Made by a program: the position numbers and the translations under genes. A DNA stretch of 64,000 bases from Stachybotrys elegans (taxonomy: Eukaryota; Ascomycota; Sordariomycetes; Hypocreales; Stachybotryaceae), in assembly GCA_020746835.1 (NCBI GenBank), contig JAGPNK010000011.1, positions 310,001 to 374,000 of the forward strand. The letters run 5' to 3'. Each line of letters starts with the position of its first letter. The stretch's first letter is position 1. Below, piece by piece: positions 1 to 12,140 of the stretch. A model generated the notes under the pieces. That model was not told the DNA's origin. It made no database searches and worked only from the letters and a program-made list of their open reading frames with translations.

Positions 1-621
1 GCTTTGCCGGTTCCCGAGGGTTGAGAACCGGCATGTGTTCCTGATTCATGCTCCAAAGCCAGCCAGCCCATCAGCTGCACGTCAGGCTCAAGATAAAGGG
101 TGGCGCCCAGCGGGGTCATGGAACCCTGTCAAGTTAGATGCCGCGCAGTCCGAGAGCGGGTACGTTCAGCTTTAAAAGAAAAACTGGTCTGGGCCAGAGC
201 GACTCGGTAGATAATGAGGGGAAACGGCTGAGGCACGGAACTGGCAGACGGGACCATTCCGATGTAGGTGAGCATCCGTCCAGCCTTCAAGGAATGGTCA
301 CACGCACCTTCCGACTGGGGATGCTTGGCGAACCGGGTATGAAGTGACAGCCCATTCTAGCGACGTGGTTACTAGAAGGAGAATAGGCTTTGCTGGGTCC
401 TTGCGATCTTGAGCAAGCTAAAGGGAGCATGACTCGCGGCTACAACCGATTCTCTCGAAGTCCCCATCATGTGAAATAAGGATCAGCAGCGGCGAAAAAT
501 GCTTATCAAGTAATTCACATAAATGATCGCTAATCCCTGTTTATCCGATGTGTTCAACACTGGCTGAGCAAAGATCGTGTCATATTGACTGGCAAGCTTC
601 GAACTGAGTCTATCGTGAACC
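1..621. other. intergenic / upstream of ADC-like gene
   Basis: I see no convincing gene. Short open frames here have no recognisable motif, signal peptide or splice context. The last part is presumably the promoter and 5' UTR of the following gene, but no clear TATA box is visible. Confidence 0.5.
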
Positions 622-1569
622 ATGAATCTTCCTCTCGTGCCTCTTTTCGCCGCGCTCTGGTCGGTGTGTGCGGCGCAATCGGATAACGATTCGACGGCCC
701 CTATTGTGCTGGCGCCGCCACCATGGACTCTCAAGGGCACCGTTTACTCAGCAACCTTCGTGCCACTGTCGAAAAAACTACCCACCAAGGCCTACTCGCC
801 GCTAGAACGAGGCTCTGCAGTGCAAACGGAAGGCGAATTTCTCGGCGGCATCGGAATGGTCCAGATCATCCGCTACACAGAAAGTCCGGTTGGCCCGTAC
901 GATGAACTGCTGCTTCTGCCAGGCTTCTTCAAGTACGATGGCCCTACGGGCGAAAGGACAAATGTTCGCATCACGAGAATCTATGTGAGCCAGAAATACA
1001 CATGCTGGAATGGAAGAACGAGTATGTACCGTCGCTGCACGGTGAGGGGCTGGGAGCTAAACGCTGATGAATTAATAGATTGGAACATCCCTAAGCACCT
1101 GGCCCGTTTCGACTGGACTGAAAAGAACGGAGCTACGACTGTTAAGATTTACCCTCACGATACCACCGGCGACCCCCTCGAGTCTAAGCCTGCAGAGAAG
1201 CCTTGGTTCAAGGCCACTTTCACGCTCGATTTGCTAGGCGGCCTGCCATTCACCACAGACCTATACGACATCTTGGGAGTCAACACCACGCTGGCTCAGC
1301 CTCCTTTGCCCCATGCCGAGAGCAAGTACCACGAATTGGCGGGAACGAACCACTGGGCTGCGACGGTACCGGGCCAGGCCACCAACAAAGCGTCAATTGG
1401 CATTTTCGACCTCGATCAGGGTGAAGGTGATGTTGTCGAGGGTCAGACCACCAACGTTGTTGGAGACGAGCATTACCCCAACTTTTGGCCCGGTCTTCTA
1501 CGCTTCCACCCAGGAATGAAGCTGGAAGATGCGACGATTACGTTTAGCGAACCAGAGATCTGGGGTTAA
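622..1569 (+). CDS. secreted acetoacetate-decarboxylase-like (ADC-fold) protein
   Basis: Two exons, 622-1021 and 1079-1569, encode about 296 residues. The 57-bp intron (GTATGT at 1022, TAG at 1078) is a multiple of three with no stop, so the unspliced frame stays open and would add 19 spurious residues. Splicing restores the run NWNIPKHLARF. The N-terminus has a hydrophobic signal-like segment (about residues 1-18). The protein then shows YDELLLLPGFF and, right after the splice junction, WNIPKHLARF. Its IPK lysine aligns with the Schiff-base lysine region (GFPKKLA) of bacterial acetoacetate decarboxylases. Fungal members of this fold are mostly uncharacterised, so the reaction is not known; a decarboxylase or related Schiff-base chemistry is inference. 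The signal-like start suggests secretion. Confidence 0.75.
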   Translation: MNLPLVPLFAALWSVCAAQSDNDSTAPIVLAPPPWTLKGTVYSATFVPLSKKLPTKAYSPLERGSAVQTEGEFLGGIGMVQIIRYTESPVGPYDELLLLPGFFKYDGPTGERTNVRITRIYVSQKYTCWNGRTSMYRRCTVRGWELNADELIDWNIPKHLARFDWTEKNGATTVKIYPHDTTGDPLESKPAEKPWFKATFTLDLLGGLPFTTDLYDILGVNTTLAQPPLPHAESKYHELAGTNHWAATVPGQATNKASIGIFDLDQGEGDVVEGQTTNVVGDEHYPNFWPGLLRFHPGMKLEDATITFSEPEIWG

Positions 1570-4096
1570 GAGCTGGAACTCGGAACGCGGTAAAGCCAGG
1601 ATTGCCGGCCCGGCTTGGTATAATTGCTGAATAGTTCAAAGATAATACTTGTAATCAAACATAGCTGACCCTTAGTCGCAAACAGCTTGTCATATCTATG
1701 CTTCTACCATCTAGTTGCTCTAGTTACTAATGCAGCCACTCACCGGATGTTGCATAGTGAGACAGCGCCTCGCAGTCGTTGATGTCCATCCTACTGGACA
1801 TGATCATATGAACAAAGCAAAATCCATTACGCGCACTGTGTCGGCTTGGCAAATTCTAGAGTCGCAGCTGAATATAGTCTAGCCCTAATAAACCGTGGAA
1901 ATTACATCTGATGTACTCCGTACTACCGGGATGAACGACGATCTAGTGGCTTCTGGTAGGCCGTTTCAGATTTACGTTCGGCTGGTCGCTATTTTAAGTC
2001 GCGAGTACCCAGAAGTATTCGATCTACGGGACGATGCATGATTTTTGGTAATGTCACACAGATCGTTCTGATTTCGAGTAATTGGCGCTTTGCGACCGCT
2101 GCTAGTCTGGGCCATAAAGTAGAGTTTTGGCCAGGAACTTGGACTTGATGCTGGAGAGACTAGGAAATGCACTAGAAGTGATCGAGCTCAGCAAGCTGGG
2201 CGTATGGATAGGGGTCAACTTCTTTAGGTCATCTTGCAAAAAGGCCTGATAACCCAAGACATGAAAATCCAGCCTGAATATTGCAGCTAATTTACGGAAT
2301 GATCCGCGCGGCCGCGGCCGTTGTGTATGAAGTCATCATACTCGTCATCTCCCATGATTGCCTCTTGCAGTCCCAGCAACCTCGTTTGCAAGTCCTGACA
2401 ATGTCCAATAAAAACCTGAATCAAAGGGTTTATATAACCCACCAATGGGACGATGCTGTCAGCGACTTTTGAAGCTGTAGGCTTACAACGACAGAACACG
2501 GAGCGGACTGCTACATCACTTCTTCGATCATGCACCACGTCAGTCACTAAAGCAGGAGCTGTGGCACACCGTTCTAGAGTAGACAAATACATTTTCCCAA
2601 CCCATAGGAAGCACGCAGCATAGGGAGGCTTCCTTAGAAAGATGGTTCCGTGAGAATAGCCACCAGAAAGCTGGTTAACAAGAGCTTGCCTATTTGATCA
2701 TGGAGGAACCTGAACCTGTCTTGTGCGCTGTCAATGTCCCCTCCGCCATTAACAAAAGATCGCTAGCATTGCAACACGGAGATTCCCTGGGGTCATGTTG
2801 CTGGCTATTCCGACGCTGGGTATCCAGTTTGGCAATTTACAATTGTCATGAATGCGGCGTGGCACACACCATTCTGGCTGGTTGTCACATTCGGGATAAA
2901 ATTAGTACCACCGAAGTAATATCGGCCGCTGGTCAAAAGAATCATGATTGATTTGAGATGGCGGGGCAAGGTCATCACTTCCGGCATGCTGTGCTTGTCA
3001 GTGGTTTTTGTTGGGCCAAATCCGGATCTGCCGCCAACAATAATAAGCATATATTTTATACCTAGCCTCATGGGGAAGATGGGGCATCGCCAGAAAGTGG
3101 TTTTTGGCTTTCGGAAGCTCCCTCCCTCCCGCAGACTTCTTTAGGTATGTTATCGGCCGTCCAGCCTCGTCGTTGTCGATGTGGAGCGCTGGCGATCCGG
3201 TCCTTGATTCCGTGCCTTGCGCCAAGTCGCCGAGGCAGACCGCCGTTGATGCCTTGCTCGTTGAATGGATTCTAGGCGCGGTTCATGGTAAGTTCCAAAG
3301 GGGCAAAACATGTTCCGGTCCTTAATTTATCGCAACTTCTTAACGGAGCATGAGGTTCCGACCAAGGCAAGGTGGCAAGCAACTGGCGGCATTAACCTTG
3401 GCCCCTGCTGCTGTAGCTGCACAATATCATTGGCTTCAAGAATCTCCCAGCCCCTGCCATGCCATGCTACTAAATAGGGCAGCGGCATGCCAAGGTTGCC
3501 ACTGGTAGCGCACTCATTTCGACCAGCCCAAGCATCAGATATCAGACGGGATGCTGGGAAGAAGACTATTTTCGTTGGGACAACCGGAATAGGTGTCCTT
3601 CGATACAAATATATGAAGATGGGCATTCTTAGGAATACAGGGAGGGGCTGGGGAAAAGACATTCTCTAACGGTATGTGAAAGTCGTAGGAATAAAGTTGT
3701 ACCAAGTGACGATATCCTCCACCCATATAGCATCATGCCGCTTCTGCCCCGCATCATGCATAAAATGAAGCACATATACACAACCAAAGTCTCGGCATCG
3801 GTGACTTAGCGCTGCAAGAGCCAACCGCTTCAGCAGATTTTAGTCGGATTGGTCGTACGTGGACTCTACGTATATTGTGGTGCATATGCCGGCGGCTTGC
3901 TTCTCGGCAGGCCCAGTTGGGTGACCAAGTTCATCTATCCGATACATGTGATTAGTAGGCCATGTCACGATCTGGGAAACGGTCTGATCGAAGTATATAA
4001 ACTGGACATCGAACCAAACTTTAACCGCTCTTCTTCTCTTCACCACACTGCCGCCTTATCAATCACTCTTTCCATCTCTTACACGAAAAGACCAAA
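1570..4096. other. 2.5-kb intergenic region
   Basis: No gene can be supported. A minus-strand open frame at 2287-2592 looks mildly coding but has no recognisable domain or partner exons. The rest is AT-rich, with many stops in all frames. The 3' end is the LPMO promoter and 5' UTR. Confidence 0.45.
3994..4000 (+). promoter_or_regulatory. TATA box of the AA9 LPMO gene
   Basis: TATATAA lies 97-103 bp before the ATG at 4097 and is followed by a CT-rich leader that runs to the start codon. This is the usual arrangement for a strongly expressed fungal secreted-enzyme gene. Confidence 0.6.
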
Positions 4097-4807
4097 ATGT
4101 TCACCAAGTCCCTTCTCGTCGCCGTTCTCGCGGCTGTTTCATCAGTCAACGCCCACGGCCACGTTGCCCGCGTTATTGCCAACGGCGTCACCTATCCCGG
4201 TGCCGTCCCCGGCAACGTCTCTCCCCAGTCGGTGGGTTGGTCCGCCAACAACCTGGATAACGGATTTGTTGAGCCCAACTCTGCTGGGTCGCCTGATATT
4301 GCTTGCCACAAGAGTGCCCGGGCTGCGTCCAGCTTCGTCCGCGTCTCGGCTGGGCAGAGTGTTACCCTGCAGTGGAACACCTGGCCTGACTCACACAAGG
4401 GTCCTGTCATCGACTACCTTGCTCCTTTCAACACCAACGCTGGCTCCCTGAGCTTTGCCAAGATTGCCCAGCGTGGTCTTGTGTCCGGTTCCAACCCTGG
4501 ACGATGGGCTGCCGATGAGCTTGTCTCTAACGGAAACTCCTGGACTGTCACTATCCCCAGCTCTACTGCTCCTGGTCAATATGTCCTTCGTCATGAGATC
4601 ATTGCGCTGCACGCTGCCGGCAACCAGAACGGAGCCCAATTCTACCCTCAGTGCATTAACGTCGAAGTCACCAGTGGTGGCAGCACCAGACCTAGCGGTA
4701 CACCTGCCACGTCCTTCTACAGGTCCAACGACCCTGGTGTTCTCTTCAATCTCTACCAATCCTTCTCCAGCTACCCAATCCCTGGTCCTTCTCTGTTCCG
4801 TGCTTAA
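4097..4807 (+). CDS. AA9 lytic polysaccharide monooxygenase
   Basis: Single-exon gene, 236 aa. A 19-residue signal peptide ends in VNA, so mature residue 1 is His20, the N-terminal ligand of the copper histidine brace. His100 (in PDSHKG) fits the second brace histidine. The C-terminal block HEIIALHAAG...QFYPQC carries the axial Tyr183, and Cys70/Cys186 are placed for the conserved disulfide. In the AA9 family the enzyme acts outside the cell and oxidatively cleaves cellulose or related beta-glucans. There is no CBM1 or linker. The last 45 residues or so are a short Ser/Pro-containing tail. Product regiospecificity cannot be read from the sequence. Confidence 0.93.
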   Translation: MFTKSLLVAVLAAVSSVNAHGHVARVIANGVTYPGAVPGNVSPQSVGWSANNLDNGFVEPNSAGSPDIACHKSARAASSFVRVSAGQSVTLQWNTWPDSHKGPVIDYLAPFNTNAGSLSFAKIAQRGLVSGSNPGRWAADELVSNGNSWTVTIPSSTAPGQYVLRHEIIALHAAGNQNGAQFYPQCINVEVTSGGSTRPSGTPATSFYRSNDPGVLFNLYQSFSSYPIPGPSLFRA

Positions 4808-5311
4808 CTTAAGACGCGGGACAAACGCAAAGAGCACAGTTGGTGGTAGATATTCCGGGTGGATTCTGGTGGTTTTCACATAAGAATGTTCATATGACGG
4901 ATTGATGTAAATAAATCTGCTTCTTCCCAGCGTTTCATCGTTAGAGATGGCATGCGGGCTCAACTTCCGTGACAGAGACCGGCTGTCAGGTTGATATATT
5001 ATTGATGAGGTTGACAGCACCCTGATCAACCATATTTCGTACACTTCCACCATCTTGGGCCTTGAGTGATTTACTCTTATGAGGGTTCGCCGTCGCAACT
5101 CTGGAGCTGCAATGCATTACTCATCCAGAGGGCAGTTAATTAGTCAGCATTGAAATCCCCTCACGGTGATACTTGATGATATCATGATTGCTAACGGCCT
5201 ACCCACGGAAGAAATTTCTGCCAAAGAACAAATACCACGGGCATCCATATTGCACCAAATCATCCTCTCCCTGAATACCCAAAGCGTGTAGTTCTCGACG
5301 TATCTCGCACA
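4808..5311. other. intergenic, 3' UTR of LPMO and 5' region of SDR
   Basis: Nothing beyond presumed untranslated sequence is visible. Open frames overlapping from the LPMO antisense strand are shadows. Confidence 0.5.
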
Positions 5312-6296
5312 ATGGATTTTGGTAGAATTGGTGTCGTGACTGGAGCCAACAAAGGCATCGGCCTCGCAATTGGTGAGCCAGCTGCTACGAAGCATTTCAC
5401 ATACTAACCACTTGAAGTGAGACAGCTCGCACTTCAATATCCCAAGTCCCCCCTTCAGGGCGGAAACCTCCTCATATACCTCACTGCCCGCGACCATGGC
5501 CGGGGCCAGGAGGCTCTGGCCCAACTTCATAATGACGCTCAACTAAAGAAGGCCAAAGCGCTTACTGTGGATGGCGGACTTTCCGAGATCAAATTCCACC
5601 CCCTCGATATTGGGAGCAGTGACAGTGTAGAGGAGCTACGCGATTTCTTGAGCAAGAGTCACCCAGGTGGGATTGACTTTGTCATTAACAATGCTGGAAT
5701 TGCAATGCAGGGGTTCGGTGAGTTGCCATGCCGTTGGCCATTGATGTGAATGTGCAGGTCTTGCTAACTCTGATTATAAAGATAACAATGTGGTGGAAAA
5801 TACCATCAGGGTAAACTATCACGGCACCCTCCAAACTACACGTCAGCTCGTTGAACTCCTCAAGCCAGGGGGCCGCATCGTCAACGTTGCGTCGTCGGCG
5901 GGGGCTCTTCGTAACTACCCATCTGAGCTGAAAACCCGATTCATCAATGCTATGGAGGTGGAAGATGCCACGAAGCTCATGGACGACTTTACTCATGCCG
6001 TTCAAGATGGCTCCCATGAAAAGAAAGGATGGCCGAGTGCAGCCTATGCAGTCTCGAAGGCCGGAATGATTGCCCAGACCAGGGCGTTGGCAAACGAGTA
6101 TAAGAAGCAAGGGAAGAGCCTCCTGATCAACTCGTGCCATCCTGGCTGGGTGGTGACCGATATGACACGTGGAAAGGGCACCAAGACTCCAGATGAAGGC
6201 GCACAGACGCCCGTTCTCTTGGCATTACAGGATATTGGAGAACGAACAGGGACATTTTGGACCGATGAAGCCGAGGTTGATTGGGCCACGTGGTGA
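5312..6296 (+). CDS. short-chain dehydrogenase, carbonyl-reductase (CBR1)-like
   Basis: Three exons, 5312-5372, 5418-5717 and 5782-6296, give 291 aa. Introns have GTGAGC/AAG and GTGAGT/AAG ends and restore GIGLAIVRQLALQYP and GFDNNVVENTIRVNYHG across the junctions. Classical SDR features are TGANKGIG (residues 10-17, NADP cofactor), NNAG (111-114), catalytic Ser about 159, and Tyr209/Lys213 in YAVSK. The insert of about 40 residues between the catalytic Ser and Tyr is characteristic of the carbonyl reductase subgroup, which reduces aldehydes, ketones and quinones with NADPH in the cytosol. It has no evident pathway partner; neighbours are secreted polysaccharide enzymes. Confidence 0.9.
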
Positions 6297-6920
6297 TGGC
6301 ATCTTCCGGTCCCCATCCGTCGAACACCCTTGGCATGACATGAGCGCAGCTTACATCACCTGTTGCGTACCTCCTTCACATCTGGCGGGCCAGGCTAAAG
6401 TACAATGCTTCCCATGATTACCCCCCCTGCCGAGAAGGAGATAAAATACAAGAGATATGCCCCAAATTTTCGCCTTTGACTGAATTGCATGCTGTGTAAT
6501 GGTGGCGGCAAATGGCAACCCTGAACGTACTCCGTTTGTTGCCTGTGATCTTTTAGCCAATGGAGCACGAGGTGTATCGCGAATCTTGTTAAATTACTTG
6601 GCAATGACCTTGCCCAGAGGGAAAATGCAGAGGATGCCTATTGGTGGATTAAACTAAGCGCCTGGATTTATCCCCAAATTTCCATGCTGCTATAATGATT
6701 GGCGGAATACAGTCTTGATGCTAGGCACGACAGGCTAAGGTACATGATCCATGCTTCATAGTTGCCATCGAAGTTGAAAAGCAAGCAATGCTCCGCACCA
6801 TGCGGATATCTTGCTATTGACCAATGCTTCCGATTTTCTTGCATGCTGACGGCTTTGACCCTTCTCAATGCCCTGAGTCGACCAAAATACGAGAACATTA
6901 GCCAGTTCCAAGGCGTCACA
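6297..6920. other. intergenic
   Basis: Holds the promoter of the pectin methylesterase. A frame in register with that enzyme is open back to 6762, but the extra residues do not look like its N-terminus. No other feature is seen. Confidence 0.45.
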
Positions 6921-7940
6921 ATGAAAAAGGGATTCGGGGTCCTGCTAACCGCGCTGGTTTTTGGTGTACTTGGGCAAGCTGAAAGACGATGCGTGGGAAA
7001 CTTTGCACGCACGCGACCCAAATGCGGCTCGATTGTGGTTGACCTCACAGGTCAATATCCTGGAAGCCACAAGACAATCAGTTCCGCAGTCAGTGCCTTG
7101 AACACTACTACGACCTCAGAGCAGCATATTTTTGTATTCCCGGGTGTTTACCATGAGCAAGTGTACCTTGGGAGACTTGCTGGGCCGCTGGGTATCCAAG
7201 GCTATACTTGCGACTATCGGTCTTATGCTGAAAACCAAGCCGTGGTATCCTATAATCTCTCGAGGACAACCCCAGGACTTACCAATAACGACCAAACCGC
7301 AACGATACGACTCTGGACTGCCAATGTCACAGTTCATAACCTCGACGTGGAAAACACAGCTGGACCTGCGGGAGCACAGGCGTTGGCTCTCAGCGCTCAA
7401 AATACCAACCAGGGTTTCTATGGATGCGTCTTCAAGGGTTACCAAGACACGATATATGCAAACGAAGGCCGTCAGATATATGCCAAGTCATACGTCAATG
7501 GCGCCGTGGATTTTATATTCGGGTTGCGAGCAGTCGCCTGGTTCGACCAAGTTGACATTGAGACCATTGGACCTGGATGGATTACGGCAAATGGGAGAGA
7601 TGCTGACAACAACACATCCTCGTATGTTTTTAACAACTGTCACATAAATGGAACCAGCGGTCAGGCTTCAACTTATCTCGGTCGGCCATGGCGACAGTGG
7701 TCACGAGTGCTTTTCCAGTCGTCTGAACTGGGAGATGTTGTGCATCCAAGTGGCTGGTCCAGGTGGGACGACGTGCAGCCCGTCAACAATCTCGAATACG
7801 CGGAATACAACAATTTCGGTCCGGGCGCCATGGGGGAACGAGCTGACTTTAGTACAAAACTGGATACTCCGAAGAAAATAGAGGAGCTATTGGGACCTGA
7901 TTACGAACAAGAGTCTTGGGTAGACACTAGGTATCTATAG
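6921..7940 (+). CDS. pectin methylesterase, CE8
   Basis: Single exon, 339 aa from the ATG at 6921. This start is chosen because it begins a signal peptide (MKKGFGVLLTALVFG); the in-frame ATG at 6762 would bury it. The right-handed beta-helix family signatures are all present: GAQALAL (Gln153), YQDTIYA (Gln175, Asp176), GAVDFIFG (Asp197) and LGRPW (Arg255, Trp257). Asp176 and Asp197 are the acid/base and nucleophile positions. The enzyme is expected to be secreted and to de-esterify homogalacturonan, releasing methanol, which fits with the AA9 LPMO upstream as plant-wall degradation. Several N-glycosylation sequons are visible. Confidence 0.95.
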   Translation: MKKGFGVLLTALVFGVLGQAERRCVGNFARTRPKCGSIVVDLTGQYPGSHKTISSAVSALNTTTTSEQHIFVFPGVYHEQVYLGRLAGPLGIQGYTCDYRSYAENQAVVSYNLSRTTPGLTNNDQTATIRLWTANVTVHNLDVENTAGPAGAQALALSAQNTNQGFYGCVFKGYQDTIYANEGRQIYAKSYVNGAVDFIFGLRAVAWFDQVDIETIGPGWITANGRDADNNTSSYVFNNCHINGTSGQASTYLGRPWRQWSRVLFQSSELGDVVHPSGWSRWDDVQPVNNLEYAEYNNFGPGAMGERADFSTKLDTPKKIEELLGPDYEQESWVDTRYL

Positions 7941-8457
7941 GCGGAAAGAATGTTAAATCGAGTGCTCGATGATAGGAAAGCCAGAAGCAAACACTGCAGT
8001 CACATGTGTCAGTCTAGATATGTACGCTGATTGAGAGGGAACAAAGCACGAGAAAATCATCTTGTATTCAATTTCAGAAAAGAGCTGTATTCTAACCTTC
8101 TTTCGTACATAGGAAAGCTCGGTGTCCTACAAATGACCACTCTTAACCTACAGCTATAAAAGTACATGGGCGAAATTCGTTGCTTGGAACTCGACATCTG
8201 GCGGACACTACGTGGCCTCGGTGCTTTCCCTCGTGCATGTAGTTTTGCTGACACTCACATGGCCTCATTGAGATGCCAAATGAGAAGGATCTGGCGCTCT
8301 GATCTACAGTCGAGTTAAGTCGTATTTCTGCTTCGGATGTGATGTTCTATAAATATCCACCTCCATCCCTGTCGCGCCTGAAATCCATTTATCATCCGGG
8401 AGACTTCCCCGCACCTCCTGTTCCCGTCACTGCACATGGCGGCGATTGGAAGTGAAT
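7941..8457. other. intergenic with promoter of CorA-like gene
   Basis: Apart from a TATA box at 8348-8355 nothing distinctive is seen. Confidence 0.5.
8348..8355 (+). promoter_or_regulatory. TATA box of CorA-like gene 1
   Basis: TATAAATA lies about 105 bp before the chosen ATG at 8458, a normal spacing, and supports that start. Confidence 0.5.
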
Positions 8458-10945
8458 ATGGACATCAACGACTCCAACAGCATGTCAACCATACTTCCCA
8501 GCGACGCAGACACGTTACGAGTTGAAGCCGGCTATGATGCAATAACCCGGGTGAACTCGATGGATGAGCAGACCGCATCGCATCACACAACCCATCAGGA
8601 AGCTCCAGCATTTTCCACGACACCGAATTTTCAGCACCATACGAAGAAGATTGATGCGCAGGATAAGCGAGGTGTCAGGCAGGAATTTGGGCAAACACAG
8701 ATTGACCAAAAAGTTCTTTTTGAGCTACTACTAAAGACTCTCCAAGTCGATACCGAAGAAGACACGTCTGAACTCGCCACACGATTATGGCACCGATCCG
8801 AAGATGCATGGTCCGGTGCCAAGGCAGCAGAAGGTGCACGTCTGAGCCGTTCGCTGGGTCGGGAGTTTTTGAACTGTCTGCTGCCCTGGAGTACATCTCT
8901 GGTCCAGTTTTCTGCCACAAACGAGTTGATGGCAAACGCCAAGTTTTCCTGGAAAAAGACAGGAACTTCTGATGAATGGGACTGGTTTGCAAAGCCGAAC
9001 CTAACAACTGCATTTGACATATTCGAGGAATGGCTCACGACGCCGGAGCTATATTCACTGCCAGGCAGCAAGACATTCCTGGTCGGCGATGGCAGGGGGG
9101 AGATTTTGTCGCGGATCAAGGAACAATGGCCGAAGTCATGGAAGCCAAACTGGCGCCAAGGGCTGTTTGGAAATGATAGGGAAACGAATTACACCACATC
9201 CAGTGGCACGTTTGATGACATTTTAAACTATCGGACACAGATATTCGACACTGCTCTGGCAGTCAAGGTAATATCCACAACCTCAGAGCGTATTAGTGCT
9301 CATCGATATTGCAGGATCTGGAATTGAACCAAACGAAGGAAAGCAGCATCAGTGGTGTCATTTGGTATGCTAGCTATCTCCATTTATCACACCCACTAAC
9401 AGATCAACAAAGCCGAATTTCCATCGACCGTTCCCATGGGATCCTTGACCTAGAAACAATATCGACGATTCTCTGTCTAGGCCAGGGCCCAAGGTATTGG
9501 CCATACGGAGGGCCTCAATTTCTGCATGCTCATATATCAGAATGGTCCAATAGAGCATCGCAAACTATCAGCCGCACGAGAATATTCCAGAGCTCGTCAT
9601 GCGAGATAACGTCCAACTTCCTCAACCCCGGATCGCATCGATACGCCGTCTTTATGCATTACATGCGATCCTTTACTATTGTAAAGACGGATACGGACGC
9701 TCAGAGATATGACCAAAGGCCCCCGTTGGGGCTGAAGTGCGTCCGTGAGTGGATCGGCTTCCAGGGATTTTATGGCCAAGGCACTCTGAAGCTTGCTGAG
9801 AGGCGTTACTCGACAACTCTAAGCATGCTTCCAATACTCAGACCCATGGGCCACTACGCCTTACTATCGATTGTCGATACGGACCAGCGAACCGGGTACG
9901 AGGACAAAAATGTATGGAGCGGATCACCTGCTTCATATGATCCGACCACAGACCGGATCAGTCCCTGGAAGCGATATGACCTCTATCCGGCCGGTATTTA
10001 TACTGGCTTGACTGTATTTCAGTTACAGATTTGTGCATTCATCGACTCATGGGAAGCAGACTGGAACGATACCATTGATCATGTAGATGGAATGGTATCC
10101 GTCAAGGTATGTATCACAGCTCAATCAGTAATGGCTGAGTGTTGACTTTCAAGATTGAAACATTGAGGGATGTCCGCCGGCTCAGGAGGCTTGTCTTGGT
10201 TTCCAAGGGAGACAAGTCAGTCCTCTACTTCCAAGTATTGCAAATACTTCGCCTCTTTTCCGACTCTGTTCGAGCCGCACCAGGTCAGCTTCAGACGTTG
10301 TCCAACATTTCCATGGAGTCTTCACGCAGGTATTACTGGTTTGAGGATTCCTACGCCCATATGAACGATACGAGGAAAATAATTGAACGTAATTGGGGCA
10401 TTACGTTAAAACGGCAAAGAGAAGCTTCAGAAAGGCTCTTAACCAGGCTCGAACGGACAACCAACGAAGTGAAAGGACTCAGAGACGGGGTGAGTGGAGA
10501 GAAGCTTCAGGTTCGCATTGTCTGACGTTTACTTTCTAGCTATTCAGTGCACAGTCGGTCGTGGAGGCACAAAAAACGAGAGTCCTCAGTAAATACCTCT
10601 TCGTGTTCACTATCGTCACGATATTCTACCTACCACCAACCTTTGTTGCAGTACGTGCTTGTCGATTTTACCGCATCATGGCAGCTGACAGGATAGACCT
10701 TCTTTGGAATCGACATGTTTAGCCCCCCAGATGACGGCACTCGAATGACCATCTGGATCGTCATGGGAACGGTATCTGGGATAACGTACTTGGTGGCCGC
10801 CGCGGGGCTCTTCGGGTCAACTATGTCAAGTGATGATCGGGACAGATGGGTGGAGAAAGCAAAGACATTGCCGAGTCCTTCCAGATTCTGGAGGTGGAGA
10901 CGGAAAGATTTAGATTCTTCCGGTCTAGAAAACCAGTCAGGGTGA
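8458..10945 (+). CDS. CorA-like two-TM membrane protein 1
   Basis: Six exons: 8458-9267, 9315-9364, 9413-10106, 10154-10489, 10540-10650 and 10697-10945, giving about 749 aa. The second intron (9365-9412, 48 bp) is in frame and open, so it could be retained, but it has GTATGC, ACTAAC and AG signals. A long soluble N-terminal region is followed by a charged helical stretch (KRQREASERLLTRLERTTNE), then TM1 with YLPPTFVATFFGID and TM2 (IWIVMGTVSGITYLVAAAGL). The layout matches fungal CorA/ZntB-like proteins. However, the Mg2+-channel signature GMN is GID here, so ion selectivity, or transport at all, is uncertain. It probably sits in the plasma or an internal membrane. No neighbour hints at a role. 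Confidence 0.75.
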
Positions 10946-12140
10946 TGCATGTCTGCCCCTGCTTCAAGCCTGGTGCGCTGAAAACCGAAAGGCATGATAC
11001 AGAACCTCTTCTTTCTAATGCGGAAGCTACATCTAAGAGCTATTAGGTTAATCTGATTCTCTGCCAACGCCATCGTAGCCATCAATGACGGCAGCACCGT
11101 TCTTGGAAATGGGCGTTCTCGTATTGCTGGCAAAGGGACTGAAGGCTTCGCGCTAGGCAATGGCGATGATGATAAGCCACGTTATGCAGTTCAAACTATA
11201 CTTCGCGGCTTGTGATCCAATCCCATGTGTGCATCGTGGGACCACATTGCATGGCATCAGATTTAAGCGCGGTGCTCAAACTCCTGCGGGACTGCAGGCT
11301 GTATTTGAGCGCCTATTACGTTACCTTTTCTTTCTTTCTTTACTTCAAGAAAACACAGCATATTAGGACACTTTGTTCTCAGATGGCAATATTAGTACGT
11401 CTGATTGTGGGAGATGACTGTCTTTCTACTGCGGCATCTGCCGACGTGGTCCGTTCCGCCATGTGCCACAAGAGTTGCACCATTGAACTCAAGCCCACAC
11501 AGCAGAGCCACGATGCAGAACTGAACTCAAAATTTCCATGGCACAGCACGAGTCCCATGCTTAGGTAGCGGGCTCGTACGTTTCTTCCCGTGTGGATTCG
11601 ATCATCATCCTTTGAGGCGGCTTCACATGCACATCGATGCTAGTTGCAGGCTAAGGACAAGCCTCTAAGCATTGCGTATTCTACGCCAGCCTCTTCATTA
11701 TAGATCGTCCCTTCATCTCGCTGACACATGCACGGCTAGTGACAAGATTTGCCGTTGGGCTTGTTATTTGTAAGTGATGCATGACGACGCCAGGGAGCAT
11801 ACCACAGGTCGAATCTTCCCTTGACCCAGCATCACATCCATCGAACATTTCGTGCTTGCTCACTTCACCAGCAACACAGATGCCCCTGTTGCTTATCTAC
11901 GGAACCAAGGGACCGTGTGCACAACATCGAGTGGGCCCAATTGTTCTTGATTCTTCACGTTGCGATTATTCCCGACACATTGACCCAATTTAGCCCCAGT
12001 CTCATGCCGATAACCGCTCCTCGATCTACTCATTCGACGTCCGATATAGGACCTGCAATGACACAGCCGTGATCGAGCAGCCGTCCTCGAGAGCCCCGCC
12101 TCGTTCAATCCTGGCTCGAAGCTTCAACAAAGCCCCAAAG
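10946..12140. other. intergenic
   Basis: About 1.2 kb with no supported gene. A CT-rich stretch near 11321-11346 and some short open frames are present, none with a recognisable motif. Confidence 0.45.

Noticed and set aside
2287..2592. Minus-strand open frame of 101 codons
   Set aside because: Some coding-like stretches but no recognisable motif, start context or neighbouring exons; not enough to call a gene.
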